Notes: generated from the sequence alone by a model not told the origin. Shown: positions 42,627 through 51,800, counted from the stretch's first letter. The stretch is 64,000 nt of DNA from Cytobacillus oceanisediminis (GCF_022811925.1 NZ_CP065511.1:2411501-2475500); one strand, 5' to 3'. Made by a program: numbers and translations.

Positions 42627-42772
42627 GAGTGAAAATTACTTTGGCATGCACAGAAACAGGGGATCGCAACTATATTACAACCAAAAATAAACGAAATAAT
42701 CCTGATAGAATTGAATTAATGAAATACTCTCCAAAACTAAAAAAACACACCCTGCACAGGGAAACAAAATAA
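42623..42772 (+). CDS. rpmG: Ribosomal protein L33, zinc-independent (C-minus) paralogue
   Basis: The 49-residue protein [17 protein letters not shown]... ends in KHTLHRETK, unmistakably L33. Zinc-binding L33 has CxxC twice. Here the first pair is CTET (second Cys lost) and the second is YSPKLKK (both lost), so no zinc site remains. Such C-minus paralogues replace the zinc form when zinc is scarce and are normally Zur-repressed. It overlaps the GTPase gene by ATGA and thus shares its Zur-controlled promoter. It is too short to be picked up by many gene finders. Confidence 0.92.
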   Translation: MRVKITLACTETGDRNYITTKNKRNNPDRIELMKYSPKLKKHTLHRETK

Positions 42773-42967
42773 CATTATCGTTCCCTTTAATGTCTGGCTG
42801 AGCACTGACGAAAACTAACAGAGCAATCTGAAAAATTTGTTGCTTTTTCCTGGTCTTGCAGATATGCTCAAAATAGGAGATATACGGAAGGGGAATTGAG
42901 ATTCTATTATTTGGCAGAACTTGTAATCATTTAAAGCTTAAATAGAACAGCATCTCTTAATATAGGG
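42773..42967. other. Non-coding stretch after rpmG
   Basis: No gene, clear terminator or strong promoter was seen here. A weak TTGAGA-N20-TGTAAT lies at 42896-42927 and could be the promoter of the leader that follows. Confidence 0.4.
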
Positions 42968-43066
42968 AGAGGTTTGTCTATTCTTATAAATGATGAAACA
43001 AGGAATGCCTGCTGTGGAAACTCAAACCATGAATGGCAGATACCTTGTTGTGTATCTGCCTTTTTA
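42968..43066 (+). promoter_or_regulatory. Candidate regulatory RNA leader with alternative folds before an SDR gene
   Basis: The 3' part is a strong intrinsic terminator: GGCAGATAC (43035-43043) with GTATCTGCC (43052-43060) and T5. The same 5' arm can pair upstream instead: AACAAGG (42997-43003) with CCTTGTT (43043-43049), and TGCC (43006-43009) with GGCA (43035-43038). A further pairing, GGTTTG (42971-42976) with CAAACC (43023-43028), would make a pseudoknot with the first. Mutually exclusive terminator and antiterminator 60 nt before a gene is the layout of a riboswitch or other attenuator. No known class was recognised. Confidence 0.42.
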
Positions 43067-43122
43067 TTGGAATCTTTATCTCCAGGCTAGTCGCAGCAGG
43101 CCCAAAATGGAGGGAACGCTGA

Positions 43123-43875
43123 ATGGATCAACAGAATAAAACCGCAATTGTTACAGGCGTCAGCAGCCATAAAGGTATTGGTGCTGCTATTTGCCGAAAG
43201 CTAGCCAGCCGAAGTTTTAATATTTTTTTTACTTATTGGGATGCTGAACCCCATTGGGAAAGAGAATTCAGCAAGGAAATATCGGCAAGCGGGGTTGCAT
43301 GCAAAGGTCTTGAAGCAGACTTATCGGATGTTCAATCAGCAGAAAAGGTGCTGGGATCCGTTGCCTTTACAGTTGGAAAGCCGATGGTCCTCGTTAATAA
43401 TGCAGCACATTCAACTAGAGATGGTTATCTTAATCTTAACGCAATAACTCTTGACGCACACTATGCGGTTAATATGAGAGCCGTATTTCTTCTTTGTACA
43501 GAATTCTCCAAAAGATTTCCGGATTGGAAGTTGCCTTACGGACGAATCATTAATATGACTTCCGGACAAGAGCTGGGACCAATGCCCGGTGAATTGGCAT
43601 ATGCTTCTACTAAAGCAGCCATAACGGCATTTACCAGATCTCTGTCAACAGAAATTGCTCATTTAGGAATAACCGTCAATGCGATTAATCCTGGTCCCAC
43701 CGACTCTACATGGATGAATGAGGAGATAAGAAATCACCTTTCGCCTAAATTTCCAGCCGGCAGAATCGGCCAGCCTGAAGACGCAGCTAATCTGGCAGCA
43801 TTTCTGGCAAGTGAAGATTCAAAGTGGATAACAGGGCAGGTGATTCATTCCGAGGGAGGATTCATTCGCGGTTAA
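43123..43875 (+). CDS. Short-chain dehydrogenase/reductase (SDR) family protein
   Basis: The 250-residue classical SDR has TGVSSHKGIG as the nucleotide-binding motif near residue 11, VNNAAHS near 90, INMTSGQ with the catalytic Ser, YASTKAA with the catalytic Tyr and Lys near 163-167, and the C-terminal WITGQVIHSEGGF typical of FabG-like members. It should use NAD(P)H on a carbonyl or alcohol. Substrate unknown. Preceded by a candidate RNA attenuator; GGAGGG lies before the ATG. No functional partner is adjacent. Confidence 0.88.
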   Translation: MDQQNKTAIVTGVSSHKGIGAAICRKLASRSFNIFFTYWDAEPHWEREFSKEISASGVACKGLEADLSDVQSAEKVLGSVAFTVGKPMVLVNNAAHSTRDGYLNLNAITLDAHYAVNMRAVFLLCTEFSKRFPDWKLPYGRIINMTSGQELGPMPGELAYASTKAAITAFTRSLSTEIAHLGITVNAINPGPTDSTWMNEEIRNHLSPKFPAGRIGQPEDAANLAAFLASEDSKWITGQVIHSEGGFIRG

Positions 43876-44004
43876 ACTAAAGGCAAGTGACATTTATTTA
43901 ACAAATCTCAGCTATTTATATCATTTTCGATACAAAATACCCAAAAGGGTTTATGGATCTCCTCCAAATGTGTATAAATAGAAGTTAGTAGAGGGGAGAG
44001 ACCT

Positions 44005-44331
44005 ATGTTAAATTTATTAAATGACCCTGATTTTGTGCAAAAGTGTGAAATTGCTTCCCCGCTTGAAATGGTTGAACATTTAACAGGCGGCAATATTAGA
44101 GGATTGGAAAAAATCGCTTTGGGTACGCTTGCAAGCAGAAAACAGCTGCCGCCAAATGTCGTGAATGTCCTGATTGTTTATTTTTTCAGCACATTTGCCA
44201 ATAAAGTATATGACCGAAATGATCTTGCCAGGCTTTATGATTACTGGGCATCGAATCATGTATACAGTTTTGCAAAAGCACAGGAAATGACAGCCGAAGA
44301 TATTGAAAAAGTCCTGGCCGGCTTAAAATAA
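44005..44331 (+). CDS. DnaD/DnaB C-terminal-domain-like protein, 108 residues
   Basis: The short protein resembles only the conserved C-terminal domain of the DnaD/DnaB primosome proteins. It starts near CEIASPLEMVEHLTGG, has LPPNVVNVLIVYFF and ends with a YDYWASNHVYSFAKAQEMTAEDIE helix, matching the family pattern LPPGVxNVLIxYV...A-x-HW...A. No N-terminal winged helix is present. It may bind DNA or the replication helicase loader, or be a domesticated relic. GGGGAGAG precedes the ATG and a terminator follows. Confidence 0.65.
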   Translation: MLNLLNDPDFVQKCEIASPLEMVEHLTGGNIRGLEKIALGTLASRKQLPPNVVNVLIVYFFSTFANKVYDRNDLARLYDYWASNHVYSFAKAQEMTAEDIEKVLAGLK

Positions 44332-44341
44332 TAGAGTAAAT

Positions 44342-44376
44342 AAAAAGTTCAGCCCAAGTGGGATGAACTTTTTTTG
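44342..44376 (+). terminator. Terminator after the DnaD-like gene
   Basis: AAAAAGTTCAGCCC folds with GGGATGAACTTTTT around AAGT, followed by more T. It can also serve the converging holin-like gene. Confidence 0.88.
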
Positions 44377-44383
44377 ATATAAC

Positions 44384-44653
44384 CTATTTCTTTTTATTGC
44401 TGTATGCACCTTCTATTGTCTGTTTCATCATTTGATGTCCGAGCACTGCAACACCTGCCGCAACAATTCCGTTAAGGAGCCCTTCAATAGAAAACCCAAA
44501 TGCAAGGCTGCCTGCGGAAACCGAAATGATCACAAGAATCCATACGATGGACCAATCAGGGACTTTTGGTGTCTGTTTCAATGCATACCCAATTACCCAC
44601 AAAGCCGGAACCAGCATGTAATAATTCTGGTTTAAAAAATCAAATAAGTTCAA
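44384..44653 (-). CDS. Phage-holin-family small membrane protein
   Basis: This 89-residue protein has about three hydrophobic stretches (YYMLVPALWVIGYAL, WSIVWILVIISVSAGSLAFGF, GLLNGIVAAGVAVLGH) and a basic tail EGAYSNKKK. It resembles the small holins of SPP1-like phages (Hol44-type). No phage genes are nearby, so it is probably a domesticated chromosomal copy. The frame opens at GTG 44662, but AGGAGGT is only 1 nt from that codon and 7-8 nt from TTG 44653, so TTG is preferred. Confidence 0.7.
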   Translation of the reverse strand: MNLFDFLNQNYYMLVPALWVIGYALKQTPKVPDWSIVWILVIISVSAGSLAFGFSIEGLLNGIVAAGVAVLGHQMMKQTIEGAYSNKKK

Positions 44654-44822
44654 TGCACTCACCTCCTGATATTGTTTTCTATATTTTATGTAAGCCTCTT
44701 ATAATTGGTTTGTCTGCTTGTCTCTAAAAAGGAGAAACTATCTTTAATAGACATACACATAATTGGAAGCGGATAAATGGCGAAATAGTTTGAAAATTAC
44801 CTTCCGCAGACGGCCAGGATAG

Positions 44823-44880
44823 TTGACATTCCTTCCTATAAGTGCTAAATTTGAATCAGCCGTTATGCATCGTGTTATAT
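44823..44880 (+). promoter_or_regulatory. Promoter region and long leader of the cold-shock gene
   Basis: TTGACA (44823-44828) with TAAATT at 17 nt and, just below, TTGAAT (44851-44856) with TTATAT at 18 nt are two usable sigma-A promoters. Either leaves an mRNA leader of about 115-145 nt before the cold-shock start, as is typical for csp genes, where the leader controls stability and translation in the cold. The gap 44654-45001 holds nothing else. Confidence 0.6.
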
Positions 44881-45001
44881 TTTGCTAGCTGCTTTTTCAA
44901 CCGTTAGGCAATGGTCTGGATGAGTAATGAACGTAAAGTTATAAGCGTGTATATGGTGAATTTACACATGGCTTTTTCTAGCCAATAGGAGGATTTTTTT
45001 C

Positions 45002-45202
45002 ATGAAAAACGGTAAAGTAAAATGGTTCAATGCTGAAAAAGGTTTCGGATTCATCGAAGGTGAAGACGGAAACGACGTATTCGTACATTACTCTGCTATC
45101 CAATCTGAAGGTTTCAAATCTTTAGAAGAAGGCCAAGAAGTTTCTTTCGAAGTTGTTGAAGGTGCACGCGGACCTCAAGCAGCTAACGTAACTAAATTAT
45201 AA
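45002..45202 (+). CDS. Cold-shock protein, CspB/CspD type
   Basis: The 66-residue single OB-fold protein has RNP1 ([11 protein letters not shown]) and RNP2 (VFVHYSAI) nucleic-acid-binding motifs. It acts as an RNA chaperone. Codon use is strongly biased to preferred codons (GAA, GTA, GGT, TCT), as in highly expressed genes. AGGAGG precedes the ATG, the leader is long, and a terminator follows. Confidence 0.97.
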   Translation: MKNGKVKWFNAEKGFGFIEGEDGNDVFVHYSAIQSEGFKSLEEGQEVSFEVVEGARGPQAANVTKL

Positions 45203-45217
45203 TCGACAGACCCATAC

Positions 45218-45251
45218 AAAAACAGTCTGGCCATTAGGTCAGGCTGTTTTA
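45218..45251 (+). terminator. Terminator of the cold-shock gene
   Basis: AAAACAGTCTGGC pairs with GTCAGGCTGTTTT with G-T pairs, followed by ATTTTG. Confidence 0.85.
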
Positions 45252-45318
45252 TTTTGCGCCAATTTGAATATTCCTCCATCAATTCCGCACCCTATTAGAA
45301 AAAGGAAGGTGAATCCAG

Positions 45319-45903
45319 ATGAATTTTGCCTGGCAATCAGTGATTCTGGTTTTCGCAGGAGTTTTGCTTTTACGAGTTGCCGGTAGGAAATCTATTTCAC
45401 AAATGACACTGGCACAAACGGTAGTCATGATTTCCATTGGTTCTATCATCATTCAGCCAATCATAGAGACAAGTGTATGGAAAACCATCGTGGCTGCAGG
45501 TATTTTTGTTGGATCATTAATACTGATGGAATACTTGCAGGTGAGATTTAATTTTGTTGAAAAATTTATTACAGGCAAATCCAAAATTGTGATTGAGAAT
45601 GGGAAACTTAAAACAGCAAATATGAGGAAATTGCGCTTTACTGCTGATCAGCTGGAAATGAGGCTCAGAACCAGCGGAATTACAAAAATTTCAGATGTCA
45701 AAATTGCTACCCTTGAACCAAATGGACAGCTTGGGTATGAGTTAATGAATGATGCGAAGCCTTTGACTGTTGGAGAATTTAAAAGGCTGATGGGAGAAAT
45801 GATTTTGCAGTCACCCGTTCAGCCTGCACCTCAAGCATCAGATGATATTTTTCAGGAGTTGAAAAGGGGGCATTCCCCACCAAATTCCAAAGATCTGCAC
45901 TAG
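45319..45903 (+). CDS. DUF421 (YetF/YdfS-like) membrane protein
   Basis: The 194-residue protein has three N-terminal membrane segments (LVFAGVLLLRVAGR, AQTVVMISIGSIIIQPII, TIVAAGIFVGSLILMEYLQ), then the cytoplasmic DUF421 domain (GKSKIVIENGKLKTANMRKLRFTADQLEMRLR). Related Bacillus proteins are membrane-associated and some are tied to spores, but the molecular role is unsettled. It is monocistronic, with its own terminator. Confidence 0.85.
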   Translation: MNFAWQSVILVFAGVLLLRVAGRKSISQMTLAQTVVMISIGSIIIQPIIETSVWKTIVAAGIFVGSLILMEYLQVRFNFVEKFITGKSKIVIENGKLKTANMRKLRFTADQLEMRLRTSGITKISDVKIATLEPNGQLGYELMNDAKPLTVGEFKRLMGEMILQSPVQPAPQASDDIFQELKRGHSPPNSKDLH

Positions 45904-45906
45904 TTT

Positions 45907-45929
45907 TAAGCCGCATTGCGGCTTTTTTT
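45907..45929 (+). terminator. Terminator of the DUF421 gene
   Basis: AGCCGCA pairs with TGCGGCT, followed directly by T7. Confidence 0.85.
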
Positions 45930-45996
45930 AATTCCAACCTCCATCTTTCCCCCTGTAAAGTATTATTCAGATTCTAAATTCACTACAAAAAAGTGC

Positions 45997-46024
45997 TTGA
46001 AGTTTCGCGAATTTCCTGTATAAT
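45997..46024 (+). promoter_or_regulatory. Sigma-A promoter of the SAM-riboswitch transcript
   Basis: TTGAAG and a perfect TATAAT lie 16 nt apart, about 40 nt before the riboswitch aptamer. Confidence 0.78.
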
Positions 46025-46065
46025 TTTCAAACGTGAGTTATTTCAGAATAATTTCATACCATTCG

Positions 46066-46218
46066 CTTATCAAGAGAGACGGAGGGACTGGCCCGGAGAT
46101 GTCTCGGCAGCGGGCTCTATAGAGCGCTGTGCCAAATCCAGCAAGCACAGAAGCTTGGCAGATAAGAAGAGAACGATTGATAGATCAAGATCTCTTCTTG
46201 CTTGAAGAGGTCTTTTTA
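46066..46218 (+). promoter_or_regulatory. SAM-I riboswitch (S-box) with terminator
   Basis: The aptamer (46066-46166) has the conserved S-box core: CTTATCAAGAGAGACGGAGG, GGACTGGCCC, then CAGCAAGC and a closing GATAAG that pairs with CTTATC as P1. The expression platform is complete. AGAAGAGA (46165-46172), overlapping P1, can pair with TCTCTTCT (46191-46198) as antiterminator. Otherwise AGATCTCTTC folds with GAAGAGGTCT (46188-46213) and T5 as terminator. SAM binding therefore shuts off the gene below. The P3 arm (CGGGCTCTATAGAGCGCTG region) is longer than average. Confidence 0.93.
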
Positions 46219-46253
46219 TTTTACTGGGAAAATCATTAGGAGAGGAGAATTTT

Positions 46254-47534
46254 ATGAAAAAAAGGGGCAATCCCTGGGCTTTATTGCCGCTACCCGCTTT
46301 CCTTCTTATTTTTATTGGAAGCGGCATAGCAACAGGAGATTTTAATAGAATTCCAATCATTGTCATTGTATCTGCTGCAGCCGGAATTGCACTGGCAATG
46401 AACAGAAAAAAGCCATTCATGGAAAAAGTAGAGATATTCACTAAAGGGGCCGGACATCCTGATATCATATTAATGTCTATCATTTTTATCCTGGCAGGGG
46501 CCTTTTCTGGTACGGCTAAAGGAATGGGTGCGGTTGATTCCACTGTGAACCTTGCACTCTCTTTTATCCCACAGAATCTGCTGATGGTCGGAATTTTTAT
46601 CATTGCATGCTTTATTTCATTATCGATGGGAACATCCATGGGAACAGTTGTGGCTCTTGCTCCAATTGGTGTAGCCCTTTCTGCAGAGACAGATATATCT
46701 GTAGCATTGGCCATGGCAGCAATAATAGGCGGTGCCATGTTTGGGGATAATCTTTCCGTCATTTCTGATACGACCATTGCAGCGGTTAGGACTCAAGGAA
46801 CGAGGATGACCGATAAATTCCGTGTGAATTTCTTAATCGTCCTGCCTGCTGCATTGCTTACAGCTTTGATTCTTGGGATTTTAACAGCAGGTCAGGAAAG
46901 CGTGGTAACCAGCGGGGATTATAGCTTTTTGAAAGTAATTCCCTATCTGGGAGTATTGGCTGCAGCTTTACTTGGCATGAATGTCATTCTTGTGCTTAGC
47001 GGGGGTATCCTGCTTGCAGGCCTGATCGGAATCACAGACGGCAGCTATACTTTTGTATCATTCCTGCAGATGATTGCTGAGGGAATGGCTGGCATGCAGA
47101 CTCTTGCGATAATTGCCATCCTCATTGGCGGATTGGTTGAGATCATCCGATTTAATGGCGGAATCGATTACTTGCTTCACATGGCTACAAGCAAAATAAA
47201 ATCCCGCAGGGGAGCTGAATTTGGTATTGCGTCACTTGTCTCCCTGATAAATTTATCTACAGCTAATAACACAATTGCCATCATTATTGCAGGTCCGCTT
47301 GCCAAAAAAATTGCGGATCAATATGAGATTGACCCGCGTAAATCAGCAAGTATTCTTGATATATTTGCCTGTTTTGTACAAGGGACTATCCCATATGGGG
47401 CACAGATGCTCGCTGCTTCCGGGCTTGCTGCGATTTCGCCGGTGAGCATTATGGCATATTCCATTTATCCGATATTAATTGGCATTTGCGGTATTATTGC
47501 CATTTTAATCAACTTCCCAAAGCTAAAAAAATAA
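46254..47534 (+). CDS. NhaC-family transporter, probable methionine/sulfur-compound carrier (MetT-like)
   Basis: The 426-residue protein has about eleven membrane segments and NhaC/ion-transporter features: MGTSMGTVVALAPIGVALS, GGAMFGDNLSVISDTTIAAVRTQG and STANNTIAIIIAGPLAKKIA. Family annotation says Na+/H+ antiporter. Control by a SAM riboswitch places it in methionine metabolism, and S-box-linked NhaC proteins have been predicted to be methionine transporters (MetT). The substrate is thus inferred from regulation. A terminator follows. Confidence 0.85.
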   Translation: MKKRGNPWALLPLPAFLLIFIGSGIATGDFNRIPIIVIVSAAAGIALAMNRKKPFMEKVEIFTKGAGHPDIILMSIIFILAGAFSGTAKGMGAVDSTVNLALSFIPQNLLMVGIFIIACFISLSMGTSMGTVVALAPIGVALSAETDISVALAMAAIIGGAMFGDNLSVISDTTIAAVRTQGTRMTDKFRVNFLIVLPAALLTALILGILTAGQESVVTSGDYSFLKVIPYLGVLAAALLGMNVILVLSGGILLAGLIGITDGSYTFVSFLQMIAEGMAGMQTLAIIAILIGGLVEIIRFNGGIDYLLHMATSKIKSRRGAEFGIASLVSLINLSTANNTIAIIIAGPLAKKIADQYEIDPRKSASILDIFACFVQGTIPYGAQMLAASGLAAISPVSIMAYSIYPILIGICGIIAILINFPKLKK

Positions 47535-47540
47535 TAGATG

Positions 47541-47567
47541 AAAGAGCCTATGTTGGGCTCTTTTTTC
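47541..47567 (+). terminator. Terminator of the NhaC-type gene
   Basis: AAGAGCC folds with GGGCTCTT around a short loop, followed by T6. Confidence 0.85.
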
Positions 47568-47717
47568 TTTTCGAACAATGCTATGTTCTGGGAAAAATTT
47601 CTGGTATAATTAGAACGAATGTTCTGCTGAATTTTGCTGAGCCACTGCCGTTTTTTGATTTGGTATAATGGTAACATTGCAGAAAGAATCTCAGGCAAGG
47701 AAAAGAGGGTGTTAGAT

Positions 47718-48863
47718 ATGAAATTTATCCATACCGCTGATTGGCATTTGGGCAAGCTGGTCCATGGTGTATATATGACCGAAGATCAGCGTCATTTTTT
47801 GCATCAATTTATTGATGTGGTAGAGGAAGAAAAGCCGGATGCAGTCGTCATTGCAGGAGACTTATATGACCGGTCCGTACCTCCGACTGATGCTGTTGAA
47901 TTGCTGAATGAAATTCTCTTTAAAATAAATGTAGAGCTCAATATACCTGTGGTAGCCATAGGCGGAAACCATGACAGCGCTGAAAGGCTTTCCTTTGGAA
48001 GCTCCTGGTATAAACAAAGCAAATTCTACTTGTCTGGAAAACTGGTAAATGATTTTAAGCCAATACATATCAATGGTGTGAACTTTTATCTGGTTCCTTA
48101 TGCTGAACCCGGAATGGTCAGGCATTTGCTTGATGATGACCGGGTGCACTCCCATGATGATGCAATGAAGGCAATTGTGAGCAGAATTGAAGAGTACCTG
48201 AACCCAAATGAACCGAATGTTCTTGTCGGACATGCTTTTGTTCTGGGCGGTGCTACCAGTGATTCGGAGAGGACCCTCTCTGTCGGAGGATCAGGCTGTG
48301 TCCATTCAAGCTGCTTTGATCCTTTCTCCTATGCGGCACTTGGACATTTGCATAGTCCTGATGCCATAAAGCATGACAAGATCCGCTATTCAGGCTCCCT
48401 ATTAAAATATTCTTTTTCCGAAGCTAAACAGGAGAAATCCATTTCTATTATAGAAATGAAGGAAAATGGCGAATTTGACTTGCGTACCCGTTCACTTAAG
48501 CCCCAAAAAGACTTGAGAGAGATCGAAGGGCATCTGGATGAACTGATGGATCCAGCCTTCTATGAAAAACAGAATCTTGATGACTATCTGAAAATCACCC
48601 TTTTTGATGAAGGCGCTTTGCTTGATCCAATTAATAAGCTGAGACAGGTCTATCCGAATGTTCTTCACCTTGAAAGAAAGCTAGCCGTTGCAGATATGAA
48701 GAAAAAAAGCTCCTTCATATCAATGAAGGAAGAGAAAAAGTCGGAGCTTGATCTGTTTAAACAATTCTATGAACAAATGACCACTTCCAAATTTACGGAA
48801 GATAAACAGCGGGTTATGACCGATGTGATCGAAAAAGTGCTGAGGGAGGAGGTGCTGAAATGA
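47718..48863 (+). CDS. sbcD: DNA double-strand break nuclease subunit SbcD (Mre11-type)
   Basis: The 381-residue metallophosphoesterase has the Mre11 phosphodiesterase motifs in order: TADWHLG (near 6), AGDLYDR (near 50), GGNHDS (near 85), VGHAFV and LGHLHSP (near 215). With SbcC it cleaves hairpins and blocked DNA ends. The frame extends to 47634, but the ATG at 47718 has AGAGGGTG before it and gives the usual MKFIHTADWH start. The stop overlaps the sbcC start by ATGA. Confidence 0.95.
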   Translation: MKFIHTADWHLGKLVHGVYMTEDQRHFLHQFIDVVEEEKPDAVVIAGDLYDRSVPPTDAVELLNEILFKINVELNIPVVAIGGNHDSAERLSFGSSWYKQSKFYLSGKLVNDFKPIHINGVNFYLVPYAEPGMVRHLLDDDRVHSHDDAMKAIVSRIEEYLNPNEPNVLVGHAFVLGGATSDSERTLSVGGSGCVHSSCFDPFSYAALGHLHSPDAIKHDKIRYSGSLLKYSFSEAKQEKSISIIEMKENGEFDLRTRSLKPQKDLREIEGHLDELMDPAFYEKQNLDDYLKITLFDEGALLDPINKLRQVYPNVLHLERKLAVADMKKKSSFISMKEEKKSELDLFKQFYEQMTTSKFTEDKQRVMTDVIEKVLREEVLK

Positions 48864-51800
48864 AGCCATTAAGATTAACTATGCAGGCGTTCGGCCCATA
48901 TGCAGACAGTGAGAGCATTGATTTTACCGAACTTGGAAATCGGACGATGTTTGTCATCTCCGGAAAGACGGGTTCAGGCAAAACCACTATTTTTGACGGC
49001 ATCAGCTATGCGATTTATGGAAAGGCAAGCGGGGAGGATCGGAATGGCCCTGAACTTCGAAGCCAGTTTGCGAAAAATAATACACTAACCGAAATTTCCC
49101 TCGAATTCATTTTAAGAAATAAAAGGTATTACATTACAAGGTCTCCTCAGCAGGAAAAGAAAAAAGAGCGCGGCGATGGCACGACGACAGTGAGCGCCAA
49201 AGCAGAACTGTATATGTATGGTGAAAATGGAGAGCAAAGGCTCCTGGCTTCAAATGTCAGGGATGTTGATGAAAAGATAAAAGAAATCATGATCATCGAC
49301 AGCAATCAGTTTAGGCAAATTCTGATGATCCCCCAGGGAGAGTTCCGAAAGCTCCTAACTTCTGAGAGCAAGGATAAGGAAATCATTCTTCAGCGGCTAT
49401 TCCATACACAAATATACAAGCGCATAGAAGAAAAATTAAAAGAAGATGCAACTGAATTAAAAAGAACGGTGGAAGAACAGATAAAACTGAGAGATCAGTA
49501 TTTTAATCAGGTGCAGGCTTTATACAGCGCGGAGCTGAAATCTTACCTCGAAGCAGGAAGTGTCAATGACACCCTGCTCCTGCGGCTTCTTGCAGAGGAA
49601 ATTAAGGAGATGGCGGATGGCCTTGATGAAATGACAGAAGCAGGCAAGAAAAAGAAGGAACAGAGAGATCAACTTCAGCAAAAGCTCTATGAAGCTGAAA
49701 TGGTGCTCAAACAGCTGAAGACGAAAGAAGAGTTAAAGCTAAGGAAAGAAGAACTGGAAGGGCAAAGAGACAGATTCGCCGGCAAAGAGAATGCCATAGC
49801 TCTTGCCCAGAAAGCAGCCCTGCTCAATCAGCAGGAGCAGCTCTGTCATGAACTGAAGAAAGATCTGGATGCGGCAAATGCCGATCTTAATGAGCTTCAG
49901 AAAAATATTGGCACTCTTGAAACTCTCCTAAAAGAAAAACAAGATAAATGGGAATCGGAAAAGAACCGCGAGGAAGAAAGAAAACAGGGTGCCGAACAGG
50001 TTAATCACCTGCAAAGTATGAAAGAGGACATTCTCTCTTATGCAAAAGTGGAAAAGCTGGTCCGTTCTCTTGAAAAAAATCTTGAAAACCTCCAGCTTCA
50101 AAAAAGACAGAAAGATGAAGCCCATCAAAAAGCTGATCTGCAAATAAAAACACTGGCTGAAGAAAAGCAGGACATTGAAAAGAGTAAGCTTGCACAGATT
50201 GAGAATGAACGAAACCTGGAGAAACTGACAGACGAAATAGAACGGCTTCATAGATATGAAGAGCTGCATAAAGAGCATCAATTATTAATGAATGCCTGCA
50301 GCAATAAGAAAAATTATTTTAAAAAGACTTCATACAGGCTGAAGGATGCCAAACTGCTTGTGGAGGAACTGGAGGGCAAGTGGCTTCATGGACAGGCATC
50401 AATCTTAGCAGACAGGCTTCAAAACGGGGAGGCATGCCCAGTCTGCGGCTCAGACCACCATCCAAATCCGGCTGTATCGCCACATGATATTCCGGATGAA
50501 AAAGACCTGAAGGAAGCAAAGAAACAGGAAGCTCAAATTGAAGCTGAGAAAGCAAAAGCTGAGTCGGCATTTTATGAAGCCCAGTCCCGCATGAATTCCA
50601 GCGAGAGTGGATTGGCTGAAATAACAGCCCAAATACAAAAACACCGTACTGATTTTAAACAGGAAAGTTTGCTTGTGCTGAAAAATACTCTTGCCGATCA
50701 AAAAAAGGATCTTCTGACACGTCATGCTGAACTGAAGAAGAAATCTTCAAGGCTGGAAAACTGTACTGCTGAGTTAGAAAAAACACAGCAGATGAAAGAA
50801 GCTCTAGCTGCAGAAATTGACCGGCTGCAAGACCAAATAAATGACGCAGCCATTATGCATGCGGAAAAGAAAAGCAACTTGGTGAGGATGACGGACGCAA
50901 TTCCTGAAAACCTGAGGTCTATTGAAGCTTATGAGTCAAGTTTGAAAAATGCGGCTGAAAAACTTGAAATTATGCAAAGACAGCTGGAAACAGCCCAGCA
51001 GAATTATCAAGATGCAAAGTCGGCCCATATGGCAGAACAGGCAAAGCTGGAGACACTTCAAAAGCAGGCTGTTAAAATCGAGGAAAAGCTTGCAGCCGAA
51101 AGACGGAATTTTGTGCAGCGTATGAAAGACCAGGGTTTTGAGGTCTATGGTGAATACCGGGATGCAAAAAAAACAGAAGATCAAATCAGGCAGCTTGAAG
51201 GTGAAGTAAGGGAATATCGGGAAGAAGTCCGTTCTGTACATGATCGATACGATGAGCTGATGCAGCTCTTAGAGGGGATTGAAAAACCTGATCTGGAAAG
51301 CTTGCAGGTATCATTACAAGAAACTGATGAACAATTGAAACTGCTGCAGGATCAATATACAAATCTGTTTATGAAGAAGAAGCAAAACGAAGAAACGATG
51401 CAAAAAATTACAGAAATAAATGAAAATATGAAATCCCTTGAAGAAAGGTACAAAGTAATCGGGCATTTGTATGAAATTTCAAAAGGGCAGAACACATACC
51501 GAATTACTTTTGAACGATTTGTCCTGGCGGCATTTTTAGATGATATACTGAGGGAAGCCAACGGACGTTTATCGAAGATGACCAGCGGAAGATATATGCT
51601 GCTTCGAAAAACAGACCGGTCAAAGGGCAACGCACAAAGCGGCCTGGAATTGCTTGTGTTCGATCAATACACTGGACAGGAAAGGCATGTGAAAACTTTA
51701 TCTGGCGGAGAAAGCTTTAAAGCCGCGCTCGCACTTGCTCTTGGTCTTGCAGATGTGGTGCAGCAATACGCAGGAGGCGTTTCCCTTGAGACGATGTTCA

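Noticed and set aside
42968..43066. T-box or known riboswitch class for the leader before the SDR gene
   Set aside because: No T-box TGGN motif or specifier-loop pattern, and no TPP, FMN, lysine or SAM consensus was present.
44384..44653. Prophage remnant indicated by the holin-like gene
   Set aside because: No integrase, terminase, capsid or amidase gene is nearby, and the flanks are housekeeping-type genes.
46070..46777. 235-codon minus-strand open frame across the SAM riboswitch and the NhaC-type gene
   Set aside because: It is antisense to a clear riboswitch and membrane-protein gene, has an Ile/Ala/Pro-rich composition expected from the complement, and lacks a ribosome binding site.
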